A stretch of DNA of 64,000 nt from NCBI GenBank assembly GCA_023133595.1, contig JAGLWF010000001.1, positions 124,494 through 188,493 on the forward strand. The letters are read 5' to 3'. Both the position numbers and the translations under genes were made by a program. Positions 34,658 to 44,200 of this stretch are shown in pieces. Within the stretch, counting starts at the first letter, position 1, and each line of letters opens with the position of its first letter. The notes under the pieces are model-generated. The model was given only the letters and a program-made list of their open reading frames with translations, ran no database searches and had not been told where the DNA came from. The DNA comes from Nanobdellota archaeon. Its GTDB lineage: Archaea > Nanobdellota > Nanobdellia > Woesearchaeales > WJKV01.

Positions 34658-35680
34658 TTACTCAGTGTACGCTTCTTTTGAAAGCTTTTGTAATTGCTTG
34701 CTTGCCTTTCGCATAGGTTCAAGAAGAATATTGATCTCTTTTGCAAGTGCGTTCTTTAAATCTAAAGGATGCAGTTCTTTTTTTCTATAAGCTTCTTCCA
34801 GATTAGCATAATTTGTAAATTCTAAGTTGCCGCCGAACTTCTCTGGCCGTTCCACGACAAACGGTTCTCCCTTATCTCCTTTGATTACCATAATCACGTG
34901 CTGTAGAAATGCCAGCACTCCATTATCTTCAACAATGCCTGGTTCACAGTATGCGCTTTTGAGTTTATCCTTGACAGTCTTCTCGTCATCCAGCAGGTCT
35001 ATCCTTGACTTTGGATCAGAAGCACTCATCTTCTTTCCGATGAGGCCAGGTATCATAGGAGTCATTATTTCTATCCTTGATTTATATCCCATTTTTGGCA
35101 GTGATTCTCGTGCAAACATAAAGATCTTTCTTTGGTCAACACCCCCATATTGAATATCTACTTTTAGATATTCTTCGTCTAGTGTCTGAACAAGCGGATA
35201 TATCAAACCAGATAATTTTGGATTATCTGATTGTTTTACTACATCAGATGCTGCTTTACGCGCATCATGCACAGAAGTAAAAGTGCTTAATTTAAGCAAA
35301 TCAAAGAAGTATTTTGTATCTAGATTAACATCTGATGCTTTTACAATCTCGAACTCTTTTATGTCTGCTCCCACTGATTTAAACATTAGAGGGAAAGTCT
35401 TCTGATAATATTTGTATCTCTTATCCAGTATATCCCACGGTGTATTATCTAATGCTCCGGTGATATCTGATAACAGAAGTTTCACATGAAATCCAGCTTT
35501 TAGAAAGTCTGCCAGTTTCAATACTGTTATGAAATATGCAATGTGTGGTTTTCCTGTAATCGCTGTTCCTAGATATACTACTGGTTTCTTTTTCTTCTTC
35601 AGAAGGTCTTTCAGTTCTTCTTCTGTCACAATCTCTGCAGTATTCCTTTTAACTAACTTAAACCGTTCTTCTACATCCAT
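34658..35680 (-). CDS. tyrS: Tyrosyl-tRNA synthetase
   Basis: The start is taken at the ATG at 35680 (MDVEERFKLV); a GTG three codons upstream is the alternative. The 340-residue product is the short archaeal/eukaryotic TyrRS type without an anticodon S4 domain. The HIGH-like motif is TGKPHIAYF (about 43-51), Tyr-binding region DITGALDN and YPLVQTLDEEYLKVDIQYGGVDQRKIF (about 160-187), and the KMSKS-like loop is GKKMSASDP (about 215-223). It attaches tyrosine to tRNA-Tyr. It lies 14 bp after the small basic protein gene and leads into tldD. Confidence 0.94.
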   Translation of the reverse strand: MDVEERFKLVKRNTAEIVTEEELKDLLKKKKKPVVYLGTAITGKPHIAYFITVLKLADFLKAGFHVKLLLSDITGALDNTPWDILDKRYKYYQKTFPLMFKSVGADIKEFEIVKASDVNLDTKYFFDLLKLSTFTSVHDARKAASDVVKQSDNPKLSGLIYPLVQTLDEEYLKVDIQYGGVDQRKIFMFARESLPKMGYKSRIEIMTPMIPGLIGKKMSASDPKSRIDLLDDEKTVKDKLKSAYCEPGIVEDNGVLAFLQHVIMVIKGDKGEPFVVERPEKFGGNLEFTNYANLEEAYRKKELHPLDLKNALAKEINILLEPMRKASKQLQKLSKEAYTE

Positions 35681-35694
35681 AAGAACCACTTATC

Positions 35695-35895
35695 TTATCT
35701 TTGGTAGCTCATGACTCCAATAATCCTTGATCTTTTCCGAATCATTGGTTGAACCTTGACTTTCATTCCTGTTCTCAATCTTCTCTTTATAGGTGCTTCC
35801 ACATCAACTTCGATTGGAGCTGCCTTTCCGATCTTGACAAATGTCTTTGGTCTTACTCTGGTAATAGTTCCTGTTTTATATGCGTATTTTGCCAT
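35695..35895 (-). CDS. Small basic protein of unknown function
   Basis: A 66-residue protein, strongly basic, beginning MAKYAYKTGTITRVRPKTFVKIG, with a beta-rich pattern (VKIGKAAPIEVDVEAPIKRRLRTGMKVKVQP) like a small SH3/OB-type barrel and an arginine-rich end. It could bind RNA or the ribosome; I do not recognise a named family. A GAGGTGAT ribosome-binding site precedes the ATG, and a TATA box at 35931-35938 predicts a leader of about 13 nt. It is first in an operon with tyrS, tldD and tldE, supporting a translation role. Confidence 0.75.
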   Translation of the reverse strand: MAKYAYKTGTITRVRPKTFVKIGKAAPIEVDVEAPIKRRLRTGMKVKVQPMIRKRSRIIGVMSYQR

Positions 35896-35930
35896 ATATA
35901 ATCACCTCGGGCCATAAAGAACAAGCATTC

Positions 35931-35938
35931 TTTATATA
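35931..35938 (-). promoter_or_regulatory. TATA box of the small protein/tyrS/tldD/tldE operon
   Basis: TATATAAA on the minus strand, about 39 bp before the ATG at 35895; the predicted leader of about 13 nt contains the ribosome-binding site GAGGTGAT. Confidence 0.55.
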
Positions 35939-35993
35939 TTTTTCTTTTTAAATGCCACAAAACCTTTTTATAATCAGGTCGTGAAGATAGTGT

Positions 35994-36812
35994 ATGGCTC
36001 AATCGATTAGTGTGACAATGCTTCCAGCGTATCTCTACTGTCAGAGAAAACTATATCTTGAATCTGTTCTGGGAATAAAAGAAATTCCGAAAGAAACCCT
36101 GATCATCGGAAAAATAAGGCATAATGTCTACGATCTTGTGAACCGGCAGGAAAAAGGTATTGTTCTCTCGATCAATGAACAGAACATGAACCAGATCGAG
36201 GAAAAGTATAAGACAAACTACTCAAAGAATCTGAAAAACTCAATAAAGATGAACAAAAATCTATTGCATAACCTGAACATTAATTTGATTGGTATCTATA
36301 AAAAATTGTGGCCTCTTTTTTTTGAAGAAGCAAAAGCCAGATCAGAGGTTCTTAAAAACTTTATCCAAAAAAATAAGATCTTTGGGATCAAGTTGTGGGA
36401 AAAATTGACACCAAAGATTGAATCTGAAATTTTTGTCTCCTCAGCAACACTTGGATTGAAAGGAAAAATCGATCGGATTGAAAGATACGACGAGAAAATA
36501 ATACCTGTTGAATTGAAAACAGGAAGAGCACCAAAAGACGGTGTCTGGGAAGGACACTTGATCCAGATCGGGGCCTACATGATGCTTCTAGAGGAACAGT
36601 TCGGAAAGGCTGTGACAGAAGGAATTGTTGAATATCTCAATGAAAAAGTGAAACGAGGAGTGAAGATGAATCCATTCCTCAAAGAAGATATCTTCAAATT
36701 AAGGGAAAAGGTCAAAGAATTGATGAATTCTGACAAGCTTCCGCCAATCACTGAAAACAAGAACAAATGCAAGATCTGCGGGCTTTACGAAGAGTGTTAT
36801 AAACTCAATTAA
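35994..36812 (+). CDS. Cas4/RecB-like PD-(D/E)XK nuclease
   Basis: A 272-residue protein with the Cas4 layout. One Fe-S cysteine lies near the N-terminus (LPAYLYCQRKLYLE, about 10-23), three near the C-terminus (CKICGLYEEC, about 258-267). The nuclease core has GKIRH, GKIDRIERY (Asp), VELKTGRAPK (the ExK) and QIGAYMMLLEE. Cas4 cuts single-stranded DNA and trims prespacers; standalone Cas4 also occurs in viruses and many archaea. No cas1, cas2 or CRISPR array is present in this window, so this is likely a solo, possibly DNA-repair, nuclease. The insert of about 70 residues (95-165) between domains is helical and Lys-rich. Confidence 0.85.
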   Translation: MAQSISVTMLPAYLYCQRKLYLESVLGIKEIPKETLIIGKIRHNVYDLVNRQEKGIVLSINEQNMNQIEEKYKTNYSKNLKNSIKMNKNLLHNLNINLIGIYKKLWPLFFEEAKARSEVLKNFIQKNKIFGIKLWEKLTPKIESEIFVSSATLGLKGKIDRIERYDEKIIPVELKTGRAPKDGVWEGHLIQIGAYMMLLEEQFGKAVTEGIVEYLNEKVKRGVKMNPFLKEDIFKLREKVKELMNSDKLPPITENKNKCKICGLYEECYKLN

Positions 36813-36870
36813 AAAGGTTAAAAATGCCAATATCATTAATGTGGATATTACTGATACTAACACAGAAAGA

Positions 36871-36878
36871 TTTAAATA
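36871..36878 (+). promoter_or_regulatory. TATA box of the PRC-barrel gene
   Basis: TTTAAATA predicts a start near 36901. An AGAGGGGA ribosome-binding site 7 nt before the ATG at 36915 then favours that ATG over the one at 36909. Confidence 0.5.
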
Positions 36879-36914
36879 TTAAAATGAATCTTTCTAGCTC
36901 AGAGGGGAATGCAA

Positions 36915-37178
36915 ATGCCAGAAGCTGAGAAACGAATAAGTAAGGAAATTATTGGAAGAACAGTTGTAAGTAAAACCGGAAAAAGATTCGGAGAAGTATC
37001 TGATGTTATCTTTGAAACAAGGAGCGGAGAACTGATCCATATCCTTCTAAAGAATCCCACAAGTTATGCTGATAAAATCGATCTAGAGAAAGACAAGAAC
37101 GGCAATATCCTTATTCCATTTTCTGCTGTTATTGCCATGGGGGATTTCATGGTAATAGCTGAAGAGGATATTATATAG
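36915..37178 (+). CDS. PRC-barrel domain protein
   Basis: An 87-residue protein (start moved to the ATG at 36915 on ribosome-binding-site spacing). Nearly the whole length is one PRC barrel: EIIGRTVVSKTGKRFGEVSDVIFETRSGELIHILLKNP and GNILIPFSAVIAMGDFMVIAEEDII. In archaea such small single-domain PRC proteins are common and include cell-division related ones (CdpB/CdvA-like partners), as well as r-RNA-processing RimM relatives. Which role applies cannot be read here. It has its own promoter and stands between cas4 and the RFC gene. Confidence 0.9.
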   Translation: MPEAEKRISKEIIGRTVVSKTGKRFGEVSDVIFETRSGELIHILLKNPTSYADKIDLEKDKNGNILIPFSAVIAMGDFMVIAEEDII

Positions 37179-37199
37179 ATTTTTTCTTAATCAGAAACC

Positions 37200-37207
37200 T
37201 TAATAAA
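37200..37207 (+). promoter_or_regulatory. TATA box of rfcS
   Basis: TTAATAAA centred 26 bp before the ATG at 37230; leaderless transcript. Confidence 0.5.
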
Positions 37208-37229
37208 TAGAACAAAATCTTATTAGACA

Positions 37230-38174
37230 ATGGACAAGATCTGGACTGAAAAATATAGGCCTTCTAAGTTCGAAGAAATAAAAGGACAAAAAGAAGTAGT
37301 TTCTCGTGTGAAAGCTTTTGTGGAAAATAAAAACATGCCGCATCTATTGTTCTCAGGTCCAGCTGGAGTTGGCAAGACAACTCTTGCTCTGGTTGTTGCA
37401 AATCAATTGTTCGGAGAGAGCTGGAGACAGAATGTTCTTGAACTGAATGCTTCTGATGAAAGAGGAATAGATGTCATCAGAGTTAATGTTAAGAATTTCG
37501 CACGGATGCGCGCTATTGATGATGTCCCTTTCAAGATTATCTATCTGGATGAATGTGATGCCCTGACAAAAGAAGCACAGCAGGCATTGAGAAGGACCAT
37601 GGAAAATTATACCAGGACTTGCAGGTTTATCCTATCATGCAATTATTCTTCAAAGATCATTGACCCGATCAAGAGCAGGTGTGCAGTATTCAAATTCCTG
37701 CCTCTGCCAAAAGAGGATATCTTTGAGGTTATTGACAAAATTGCAAAAGAGGAAGGCCTGAAGATTGATGATAAAGGAAAAGAAGCCCTGTTCGAAGCCA
37801 GCAACGGTGACTGCAGGAAAGTCGAGAATCTGATGCAGAGCTGTGCTGCAATATCAGACACAATAAACGAAAATACTGTCTTTGCAATAGCTTCAACAGC
37901 AAAACCAAAAGAAATCTCTGAGATCATTGTATTGGCTGTCAATGGAAAGTTTGCAACTGCACGTGACAAGCTATTGAAGACAATGCAGGACTACGGCCTT
38001 TCGGGGATAGATGTTCTCAAACAAGTGACACGAGAGATCTGGAGCCTTGAGCTTGACGACAGGAAGAAAATAAATATGATAGATGCATGCGGAGAATGCG
38101 AGTTCAGGATTGTCGAGGGAAGTGATGAGTTCATACAATTAGAAGCTTTGCTAGCTAAGTTTGGAATGAAATAA
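37230..38174 (+). CDS. rfcS: Replication factor C small subunit
   Basis: A 314-residue clamp-loader subunit of normal length. RFC boxes: WTEKYRPSKFEEIKGQ (box II), HLLFSGPAGVGKTTLALVVANQLFG (Walker A, about 36-60), NASDERGIDVIR, YLDECDALTKEAQQALRRTME (Walker B, about 108-128), FILSCNYSSKIIDPIKSRCAVF (sensor 1 and SRC arginine finger, about 134-155). A C-terminal collar domain follows (about 230-314). With the large subunit (not in the window) it loads PCNA on primed DNA. It is a single gene with its own promoter, convergent with the lipoprotein operon. No intein is present. Confidence 0.96.
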   Translation: MDKIWTEKYRPSKFEEIKGQKEVVSRVKAFVENKNMPHLLFSGPAGVGKTTLALVVANQLFGESWRQNVLELNASDERGIDVIRVNVKNFARMRAIDDVPFKIIYLDECDALTKEAQQALRRTMENYTRTCRFILSCNYSSKIIDPIKSRCAVFKFLPLPKEDIFEVIDKIAKEEGLKIDDKGKEALFEASNGDCRKVENLMQSCAAISDTINENTVFAIASTAKPKEISEIIVLAVNGKFATARDKLLKTMQDYGLSGIDVLKQVTREIWSLELDDRKKINMIDACGECEFRIVEGSDEFIQLEALLAKFGMK

Positions 38175-38196
38175 AAAAAAATAAGAGAAAAAAAAC

Positions 38197-39153
38197 TTAT
38201 TCTACTGGCTGCACAACAACACTTGTGCTTATTGTTTCTTTGTAATCAAACTGCAGTTTCACATTGATTGTTTTTACAAAGTCATTGTCAACTGCAACAT
38301 CCTGCTTACATCGGATGATTGCTTCTCCTGCCCGTAGATCTGCATAACCAGTATTGTCAGCACCTTCCCTCAGACCAGAACAGACTAATCCTGGCAAGCC
38401 AGTGTCAACCTCTACAAACACTTTATTCTCATCAACACGCTGCGGATTACAGTCACTGTCAAGCCTGTAGACTTTTCCGTTTCCTTTCTTGTTGATCCTG
38501 AATGTGAATGCCAATGATGTTGCGCTTGCTGCATTTGCTGCCAGATCAACAACCTGGACAGGTGATGCACTGTTCTGCACAACTTTGCTTCCTTCGACTG
38601 TACAGACACCTTCTTCTCTAGAACGCAGATCTTTCCTGATACATAGAGAACTGATGACATTTGTACCATACTTGTAGCAGACATCTGCACGTACAGGATA
38701 AGTTGTATCTCCGATCACTGGTTCAGCCCTGTTCAGACTTTCATAGATAACAAAAACTGGATTTGACGGAATAATAGTACTTTGCGGATCTCTTTTCTTT
38801 GCCAGTAGATCTTCATCAGGAGACTGCACAGCTTCTGTATAGCCAAACTCTCCAGGATCAAGTCCGCTCAATGTAATTAAGACATCGTCCTTCAGGACTT
38901 CCCATTCTCCGTCATTCATCAGCTGAATTTCGACATCAAAAGGATCTGCTCCGCCGCTAAAGACTTTTGCCAGTGGCCTGTCTGGTGTAAATTCAAGCAA
39001 CAAGCCATTTGTTCCGCCAATGAACGCTCTGGTCTCAACTCCTTTGTCTCCACCAAATATTCCACGTTCTTCTGCACCCTCTCTCTGTGCACATCCGGTT
39101 CCTAGAATTGTTATCACTAACAAAAAGATTGCAATTGCATGTATTTTTTTCAT
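38197..39153 (-). CDS. Lipoprotein of the envelope cluster (lipoprotein C)
   Basis: A 318-residue lipoprotein. The signal peptide ends in a lipobox LGTGCAQR (Cys about 21). The mature part is beta-rich: a first domain around LLLEFTPDRPLAKVFSGGADPFDVEIQLMNDGE like a CARDB/Ig-type fold. It also has the family marker VCYKYGTNVISSLCI...C...SASPVQVVDLA (about 160-195). A final domain VCSG...AIIRCKQDV...INVKLQFDYKE follows. The same sequence of elements is found in the two lipoproteins upstream, so the three are paralogues. A GGAGG ribosome-binding site lies before the ATG. Function unknown; attached to the outer face of the membrane. Confidence 0.8.
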   Translation of the reverse strand: MKKIHAIAIFLLVITILGTGCAQREGAEERGIFGGDKGVETRAFIGGTNGLLLEFTPDRPLAKVFSGGADPFDVEIQLMNDGEWEVLKDDVLITLSGLDPGEFGYTEAVQSPDEDLLAKKRDPQSTIIPSNPVFVIYESLNRAEPVIGDTTYPVRADVCYKYGTNVISSLCIRKDLRSREEGVCTVEGSKVVQNSASPVQVVDLAANAASATSLAFTFRINKKGNGKVYRLDSDCNPQRVDENKVFVEVDTGLPGLVCSGLREGADNTGYADLRAGEAIIRCKQDVAVDNDFVKTINVKLQFDYKETISTSVVVQPVE

Positions 39154-39166
39154 GGTAATTTCCTCC

Positions 39167-40204
39167 TTATCCTAATCCTAAATTCTCAATCAGTATTGGT
39201 TTGACAATGCTCTGGGTCACACGATATTCTACTTTTATTGTAAGTGGTGTGTTCAAGATATCAGGCCCAACATCAAGATCGTCAGCGTAACAGGACAGTA
39301 TTGAATTTTCCCGGTCAATATTGAATTTATTATCAGTATTTTTCAGCAACGGGCATTCTAACTCTACATCTGCAAGTATTCTCGGTTTAAACTCAATGTC
39401 ATCTCCTTCTGTAAATTGGATCCAGCCATAATTTTGTTGTTCTAAAGGATGTTTTGGATCACAAGCATCAAGATCCTCTCCTGTTCTCAAGGATTTTGCT
39501 TGCTTATCATAGATTTTCATACCTTGAGAAGTATCAACTTGTTTAAAGTGGATATCAAACCGTACGCGTATTTTGTCTGGACTGATCTTGTCTGTGCGAT
39601 AATCGACTTTAGTCACAGCTACTGGTGCTGCCTGACCTTCTGATAGTGTGACTGTTGCTTCTTTTGGACAGCCAGAACCATCTCTCTGCGCACTTCCGTC
39701 TCTGTCAATACAGACAGGAATGCTTGCCTGTGTCGCATAATCATAACATGCAGTGATCACTGTGTCTTGTTTTAATCTTGGAGTTCCTAGTGCCTTGACA
39801 TTCTCTTCATTAACTGACCCTGTGAATGTTTCCATACGCTCGCCGCCAGGACCGTATCGAGTCTTGCCAGGAAGATCTTCTCCAACAATCGTAATTTCTT
39901 CATCATCATACTCCAGATAATTTTTATCATGGCCATATACTATTAGGTTTATATCTCTGTACGACACAAGATCTCTAGGCGGCCATCTTCCAAGATTCTT
40001 TAGATTCACAATATATAGAAACTCTTGTCCAGGTGTAAGCTTTAATTCTTCTGGATTTTCTAAGCTGACATCGATCCCGCGCAGACCTTCCAGATACTTG
40101 CCTTCTTCAAATGTAGGTCCTGCTGAAGGTTTTTTCGCACAAGATACAGAGAAAATTAGCAAAAATATAGATATTATTGCAAATATTAGATAATTTAGCT
40201 TCAT
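39167..40204 (-). CDS. Lipoprotein of the envelope cluster (lipoprotein B)
   Basis: The start is taken at the ATG at 40204 (MKLNYLIFAI); in-frame ATG 40216 and GTG 40219 are alternatives at the predicted transcript start. The 345-residue product has a signal peptide with lipobox IFSVSCAKK (Cys about 22). A CARDB-like domain follows (DVSLENPEELKLTPGQEFLYIVNLKNLG), then the family marker TACYDYATQASIPVCI...C...LSEGQAAPVAVTKV (about 185-225) and a C-terminal beta domain with ILSCYADDL...PLTIKVEYRVTQ. Its own TATA box (40244-40251) makes it the first gene of a two-gene transcript with lipoprotein C. Function unknown. Confidence 0.8.
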   Translation of the reverse strand: MKLNYLIFAIISIFLLIFSVSCAKKPSAGPTFEEGKYLEGLRGIDVSLENPEELKLTPGQEFLYIVNLKNLGRWPPRDLVSYRDINLIVYGHDKNYLEYDDEEITIVGEDLPGKTRYGPGGERMETFTGSVNEENVKALGTPRLKQDTVITACYDYATQASIPVCIDRDGSAQRDGSGCPKEATVTLSEGQAAPVAVTKVDYRTDKISPDKIRVRFDIHFKQVDTSQGMKIYDKQAKSLRTGEDLDACDPKHPLEQQNYGWIQFTEGDDIEFKPRILADVELECPLLKNTDNKFNIDRENSILSCYADDLDVGPDILNTPLTIKVEYRVTQSIVKPILIENLGLG

Positions 40205-40243
40205 CTTTTCATCCATCACTTATGCTTCTTAATAGGGATTTTA

Positions 40244-40251
40244 TATATAAA
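40244..40251 (-). promoter_or_regulatory. TATA box of the lipoprotein B-C transcript
   Basis: TTTATATA on the minus strand predicts a start near 40220, so lipoproteins B and C are transcribed separately from the upstream lipoprotein A operon. The leader contains GTGAT, complementary to the 16S tail. Confidence 0.55.
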
Positions 40252-40290
40252 CCTTTTGATTGGCCCTATACATGAATCATATATGGTTGT

Positions 40291-41268
40291 TTAACTCTTA
40301 TCCACAACAATCTTTTTGATTGTTATTTGTTTTGTCTCTCCAACTTTGTATGCATATTTCAGATTGATCTTCATTGGAGAGCGTGTTGCTGGTTTTCTGA
40401 AAGTAACGATTTCACATTTAATCTTTGCTTGATTTTCCTCAAGGTGTGTTTTTCCTTGACATTTCATCTGGGATCCAGTATCTGTTTTTGAATCATAAAT
40501 ATACTCTTTTGATAATTGAACAGAGTAATCAAAACTATTCAATGTACCTCTACGATAACCTCCAGGACCGCAGACAAGATCCACTGTTGATATCCCATCG
40601 TATTCTTCATACTTGAAAACTTGCCCATCTCCCTTGTTTTCAATCGTGATTATGAAAGTGATTGTCACATCATCACCAGGCATGTTTGTTATTATCTCTT
40701 CAACATCTGTCACTGCCAACGGCGCCCCTTGTCCTTCTGAAAGATTAAGCTTCTGGTTGGCTTTCTCAAACTCACAGGTAAAAGCTCCAATCTGCGCCCC
40801 AATACAGCCAATCAGATCAGCTGTTGTTTCATACGAATAGCAAAGATTTAGTGGAATGTCGACTTCTAGTTCTTCTGTTGCAAATATCTTCCCAGCTTCA
40901 AAACTGAAAAATTCTGGAGCTGGTGCATATCCTCCCTGCGGATTATACGAAGAACGTCCGGCAATATCTGTTAGCTTACGCATTGGTGTGGAATCTTTGA
41001 ACATCAATGGCGGTGTCGCACCCAGAACTAATTTGCTTTCTGCCGCATTATACGCCCCTTTATTGTGAATATCCACAGAAACTACAAAATTATTATCTTC
41101 GTATATCTCTGTCTCGGGAAAATCAACAAAAGAATATTCCAGACCATCGTAGCCTATCCGGAATTCCTCTTTATCTGGAGTGTCATACATACCAAAATCA
41201 CATGCTGCCAGAATCAAAATCAATATCGAGATGCTAAGCAATATCAGCATCTGTTTCTTATATCTCAC
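40291..41268 (-). CDS. Lipoprotein of the envelope cluster (lipoprotein A)
   Basis: A 325-residue lipoprotein with lipobox LILAACDFG (Cys about 23). The first domain (YSFVDFPETEIYEDNNFVVSVDIHNKGAYNA) is CARDB/Ig-like. The family marker is LCYSYETTADLIGCI...C...LSEGQGAPLAVTDVEE (about 145-185), and the last domain has MKCQGKT...AKIKCEIVTF...MKINLKYAYKVGETK. The signature LSEGQ(A/G)AP(V/L)AVT is shared with lipoprotein B. Its start overlaps the end of the 1054-residue protein gene by 11 bp, so it is translationally tied to that protein. Function unknown; probably a surface partner of it. Confidence 0.8.
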   Translation of the reverse strand: MRYKKQMLILLSISILILILAACDFGMYDTPDKEEFRIGYDGLEYSFVDFPETEIYEDNNFVVSVDIHNKGAYNAAESKLVLGATPPLMFKDSTPMRKLTDIAGRSSYNPQGGYAPAPEFFSFEAGKIFATEELEVDIPLNLCYSYETTADLIGCIGAQIGAFTCEFEKANQKLNLSEGQGAPLAVTDVEEIITNMPGDDVTITFIITIENKGDGQVFKYEEYDGISTVDLVCGPGGYRRGTLNSFDYSVQLSKEYIYDSKTDTGSQMKCQGKTHLEENQAKIKCEIVTFRKPATRSPMKINLKYAYKVGETKQITIKKIVVDKS

Positions 41269-44200
41269 TCTCTTTCACCGTTTTACAATCAGGGTCTCTT
41301 AGGATAAGCTGCACCTTCTTATTAGTGTTTTGATAAAGCTCTTTTAAATTGACTTCTTCATGTTCATATTTTATTTTAAAGATCACATTCTTTCCAGCAT
41401 AGCCGATAAGGCTTCCTTTTGCAACATTTCCTGCCTTCCTTGCTGGACGCACTCCCTCAAAAATACTCGTGAAACTATTCGGATGATTGATCACAATCTT
41501 GTTATCTTTTCCTGAGATGATACCGCTCTCTGGAGCAACCAATCTTTGGTTCTCTGCACTGATCTGCACTTTTTCCAGACCGTCAATGCATTTGCTGATG
41601 ATCTTTGAATCAGGTGCTGGCCAGATTAATGTATCCTTGACAGAGAAGCCCATGCATTGCCCGAACTCTTTGTCCCATTCACAGCCGATATCACACGGAT
41701 CGAGCTGGCATTGTTCTAGATTAGGATAACTTTCACATTTCATATCTGATTCACACGATTCACAGGAATCTCCGACAATCAACCCTGCAATTGCGCCAGA
41801 AGCACCTAGGCCTAATGCATCACTTATCGAAAGAGATTCTACAAACTCCACAGCAGGTTTTGTCGAGGCATATTGCCAGTAACAGCCATTTCCGCATGCA
41901 TCAACATCACAATAATCTTTTGCAGGATAATCACAACCACTGACATCTGTCAGGCAGGTATCATATAGCATAATCTTTGGTTGTTTTCCTGGAGCTAATG
42001 TTTTGTCATAATCTTTGACACGCACTACTGTCTTTGCTGATAAAGTATAACGATAACGGGCAATGCTCTTGATGTAGTACGGTGTTACATCAACACCAGT
42101 AAGAATAGGCTTGTTTGGGTCTGCTGCTTCAATACGGCAATTGAATGTCCTGAAATTCTTTATCTCTGTATCTAAAGGTTCTTTTAGTGCGTACTCCACT
42201 TCCTTAGTCTTTGGCAAATCTTTTACTTTCTTAAACGCTGGAATACATTCTTCTGATAATTTGAAGACGTCTGGCAATATCACGCTTAAACCATGGATCG
42301 CTGTGATTTTTCCATTCCGCCACTGATTCTTTAGTGTAAAGCCAACAGCTGCCCCCCGGTCTTCTGCAATAATTGCTCCTGTGATGTCTGTGGCATCAAA
42401 AGTTGCTGCTGTAGTTGGAATTTCAGATGTATAAGGTCCTTGCTGGACAGCTATCACAGGACCTTCTGCGAAACCAACACCGACCATGACAGGGCCAGGA
42501 GTGAATTTTGCTTCTGGTTCTGGAATTCCTTTTTCTTTCAGTACTGTTGTTTCCTGTCTCTGATATTCTAATTTTAATTCCCGGGCAACAAAATAAGCTT
42601 TATAGTAACCAACTGTGATAAAATCAAAATCCGCCTTGAATTCAACTTTCTTTGCCCCTGGTTCTAGCGGAGTGAAATCACAGTCAACACGTTCTCCGCC
42701 AAATACGAGATCTGAAAAGTTCGCACGCTGCGGATAGACACGACCAGCACCTTCTCCTTCAATCGTACACGATAAATCTATCACACATTCTGCAAGATTC
42801 TCATTATCCGCGCAGATATCAGATGCAAGAGAATTACCGCTCAGAATAGCGCTTATCGACGCGGGAAGGCCGCGCTCGAACGTGAGATCTCCTTTTTTGC
42901 TTGGCTCCAGCTTCACACCATAACTTTTATCCTGGGATGCATCTACTGTCGCTGTATAAGCATCTCCGGTTGCTAATGCTACCTGTTCTGACATCCAGTC
43001 TTTTGATCGTTGTATTGGATGAAAATCTTCAGTCCAGATCTCAACTTTCTTTTGCTGGAACGCAACATCAATGATTCCAGCTTTGTATAAATCGCGAGAA
43101 TATTTTCCGACTGGAACATCATATACAACCATACCTGTGATAACTAATGCAATTATAATTATAGCATAAACAACATTATTGATCTCAAATCCTCCTCCTT
43201 CTGCCTTGCGCAGCTCTCTGCGCTTTGGATTGAAAAGATAGTCCAGCACATAGATGAGCGGAACACAGATGACATATGTGGGTATTAGATCTGCTCCGGG
43301 AATAAATTCTATCACCACAGGAATAAAAGCGAATAAGTATGTATACGGAGAACCACCCATTGCTCTGCCGATAAGAAAACCAGTTATTGGTTCTGCAATA
43401 TCCCCGATTCCTGGAACTGCCATACCAACATAATCCAGAGCATCACTGATAAGGGCAACAAGCATTGCAAGCCAGAAACTTCCTGGAACATCCTTTCTTA
43501 ATTGTGAAATATAAGATTTTTTTGCTATTTTCTCTGCACTTTTCGCTGCCCTGACTCCTTCCTCTCTTTCTTCTTCTTGAGCCTCTGCTACTTTTGCACC
43601 AAGCTCAGCTGTCTTTTCAGCTTCTATTGCAGCTTCTTTTGTTGCAACACTTCCTGCTTTCGAGCTTGCAAAGATCTTTGCAAAATCTCCCATCTTTGAA
43701 CCTACTGTGGACAATCTTTCGCCAAAGCCGGGTCCAGGTGCTCCAGCATATGCTGGTTCGTAATAATCATACGCAGAGACTTCTCCAGAAGCATATCTTG
43801 CTCTTCCGAATGGTTTGAGCTTAGAGAAAAATGGCAGCACTAAATGATAAATCAAATAGATATGTAACGCGCCAAATCCTAAGAACATCATGACCAAGAC
43901 AAAAGTGATAAGATTCTGCTGGAACACCTGCCTGAAGGAATCACCATCCAACGATCTGTAGCTCATATAGACAAAAACAAATAAGCCAAAGATCCAGAAT
44001 ATTTTATTATCATGCAAAATTTCTAGCGGAAAGTATTGTGATAGAAATGTCTGTGCTTTAGGAAACTGTGCAAATGCAACTGCAAATAATGCAGCGATAA
44101 AGAAGACAGCAACATCTTTTGCATCTCCCTGTTTTTCTGGGATTGCTCTAAATATCCCCCCTTCTCCAGCAACCTTGTTCTCATACATCTCGACTTTGAA

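Noticed and set aside
35994-36812. CRISPR-Cas locus
   Set aside because: Only a Cas4-like gene is present; flanks hold no repeats, cas1 or cas2, and both neighbours are ordinary genes.
36815-36870. Hairpin AATATC...GATATT as terminator or sRNA
   Set aside because: Only 6 bp, no T-run follows and no promoter precedes it.
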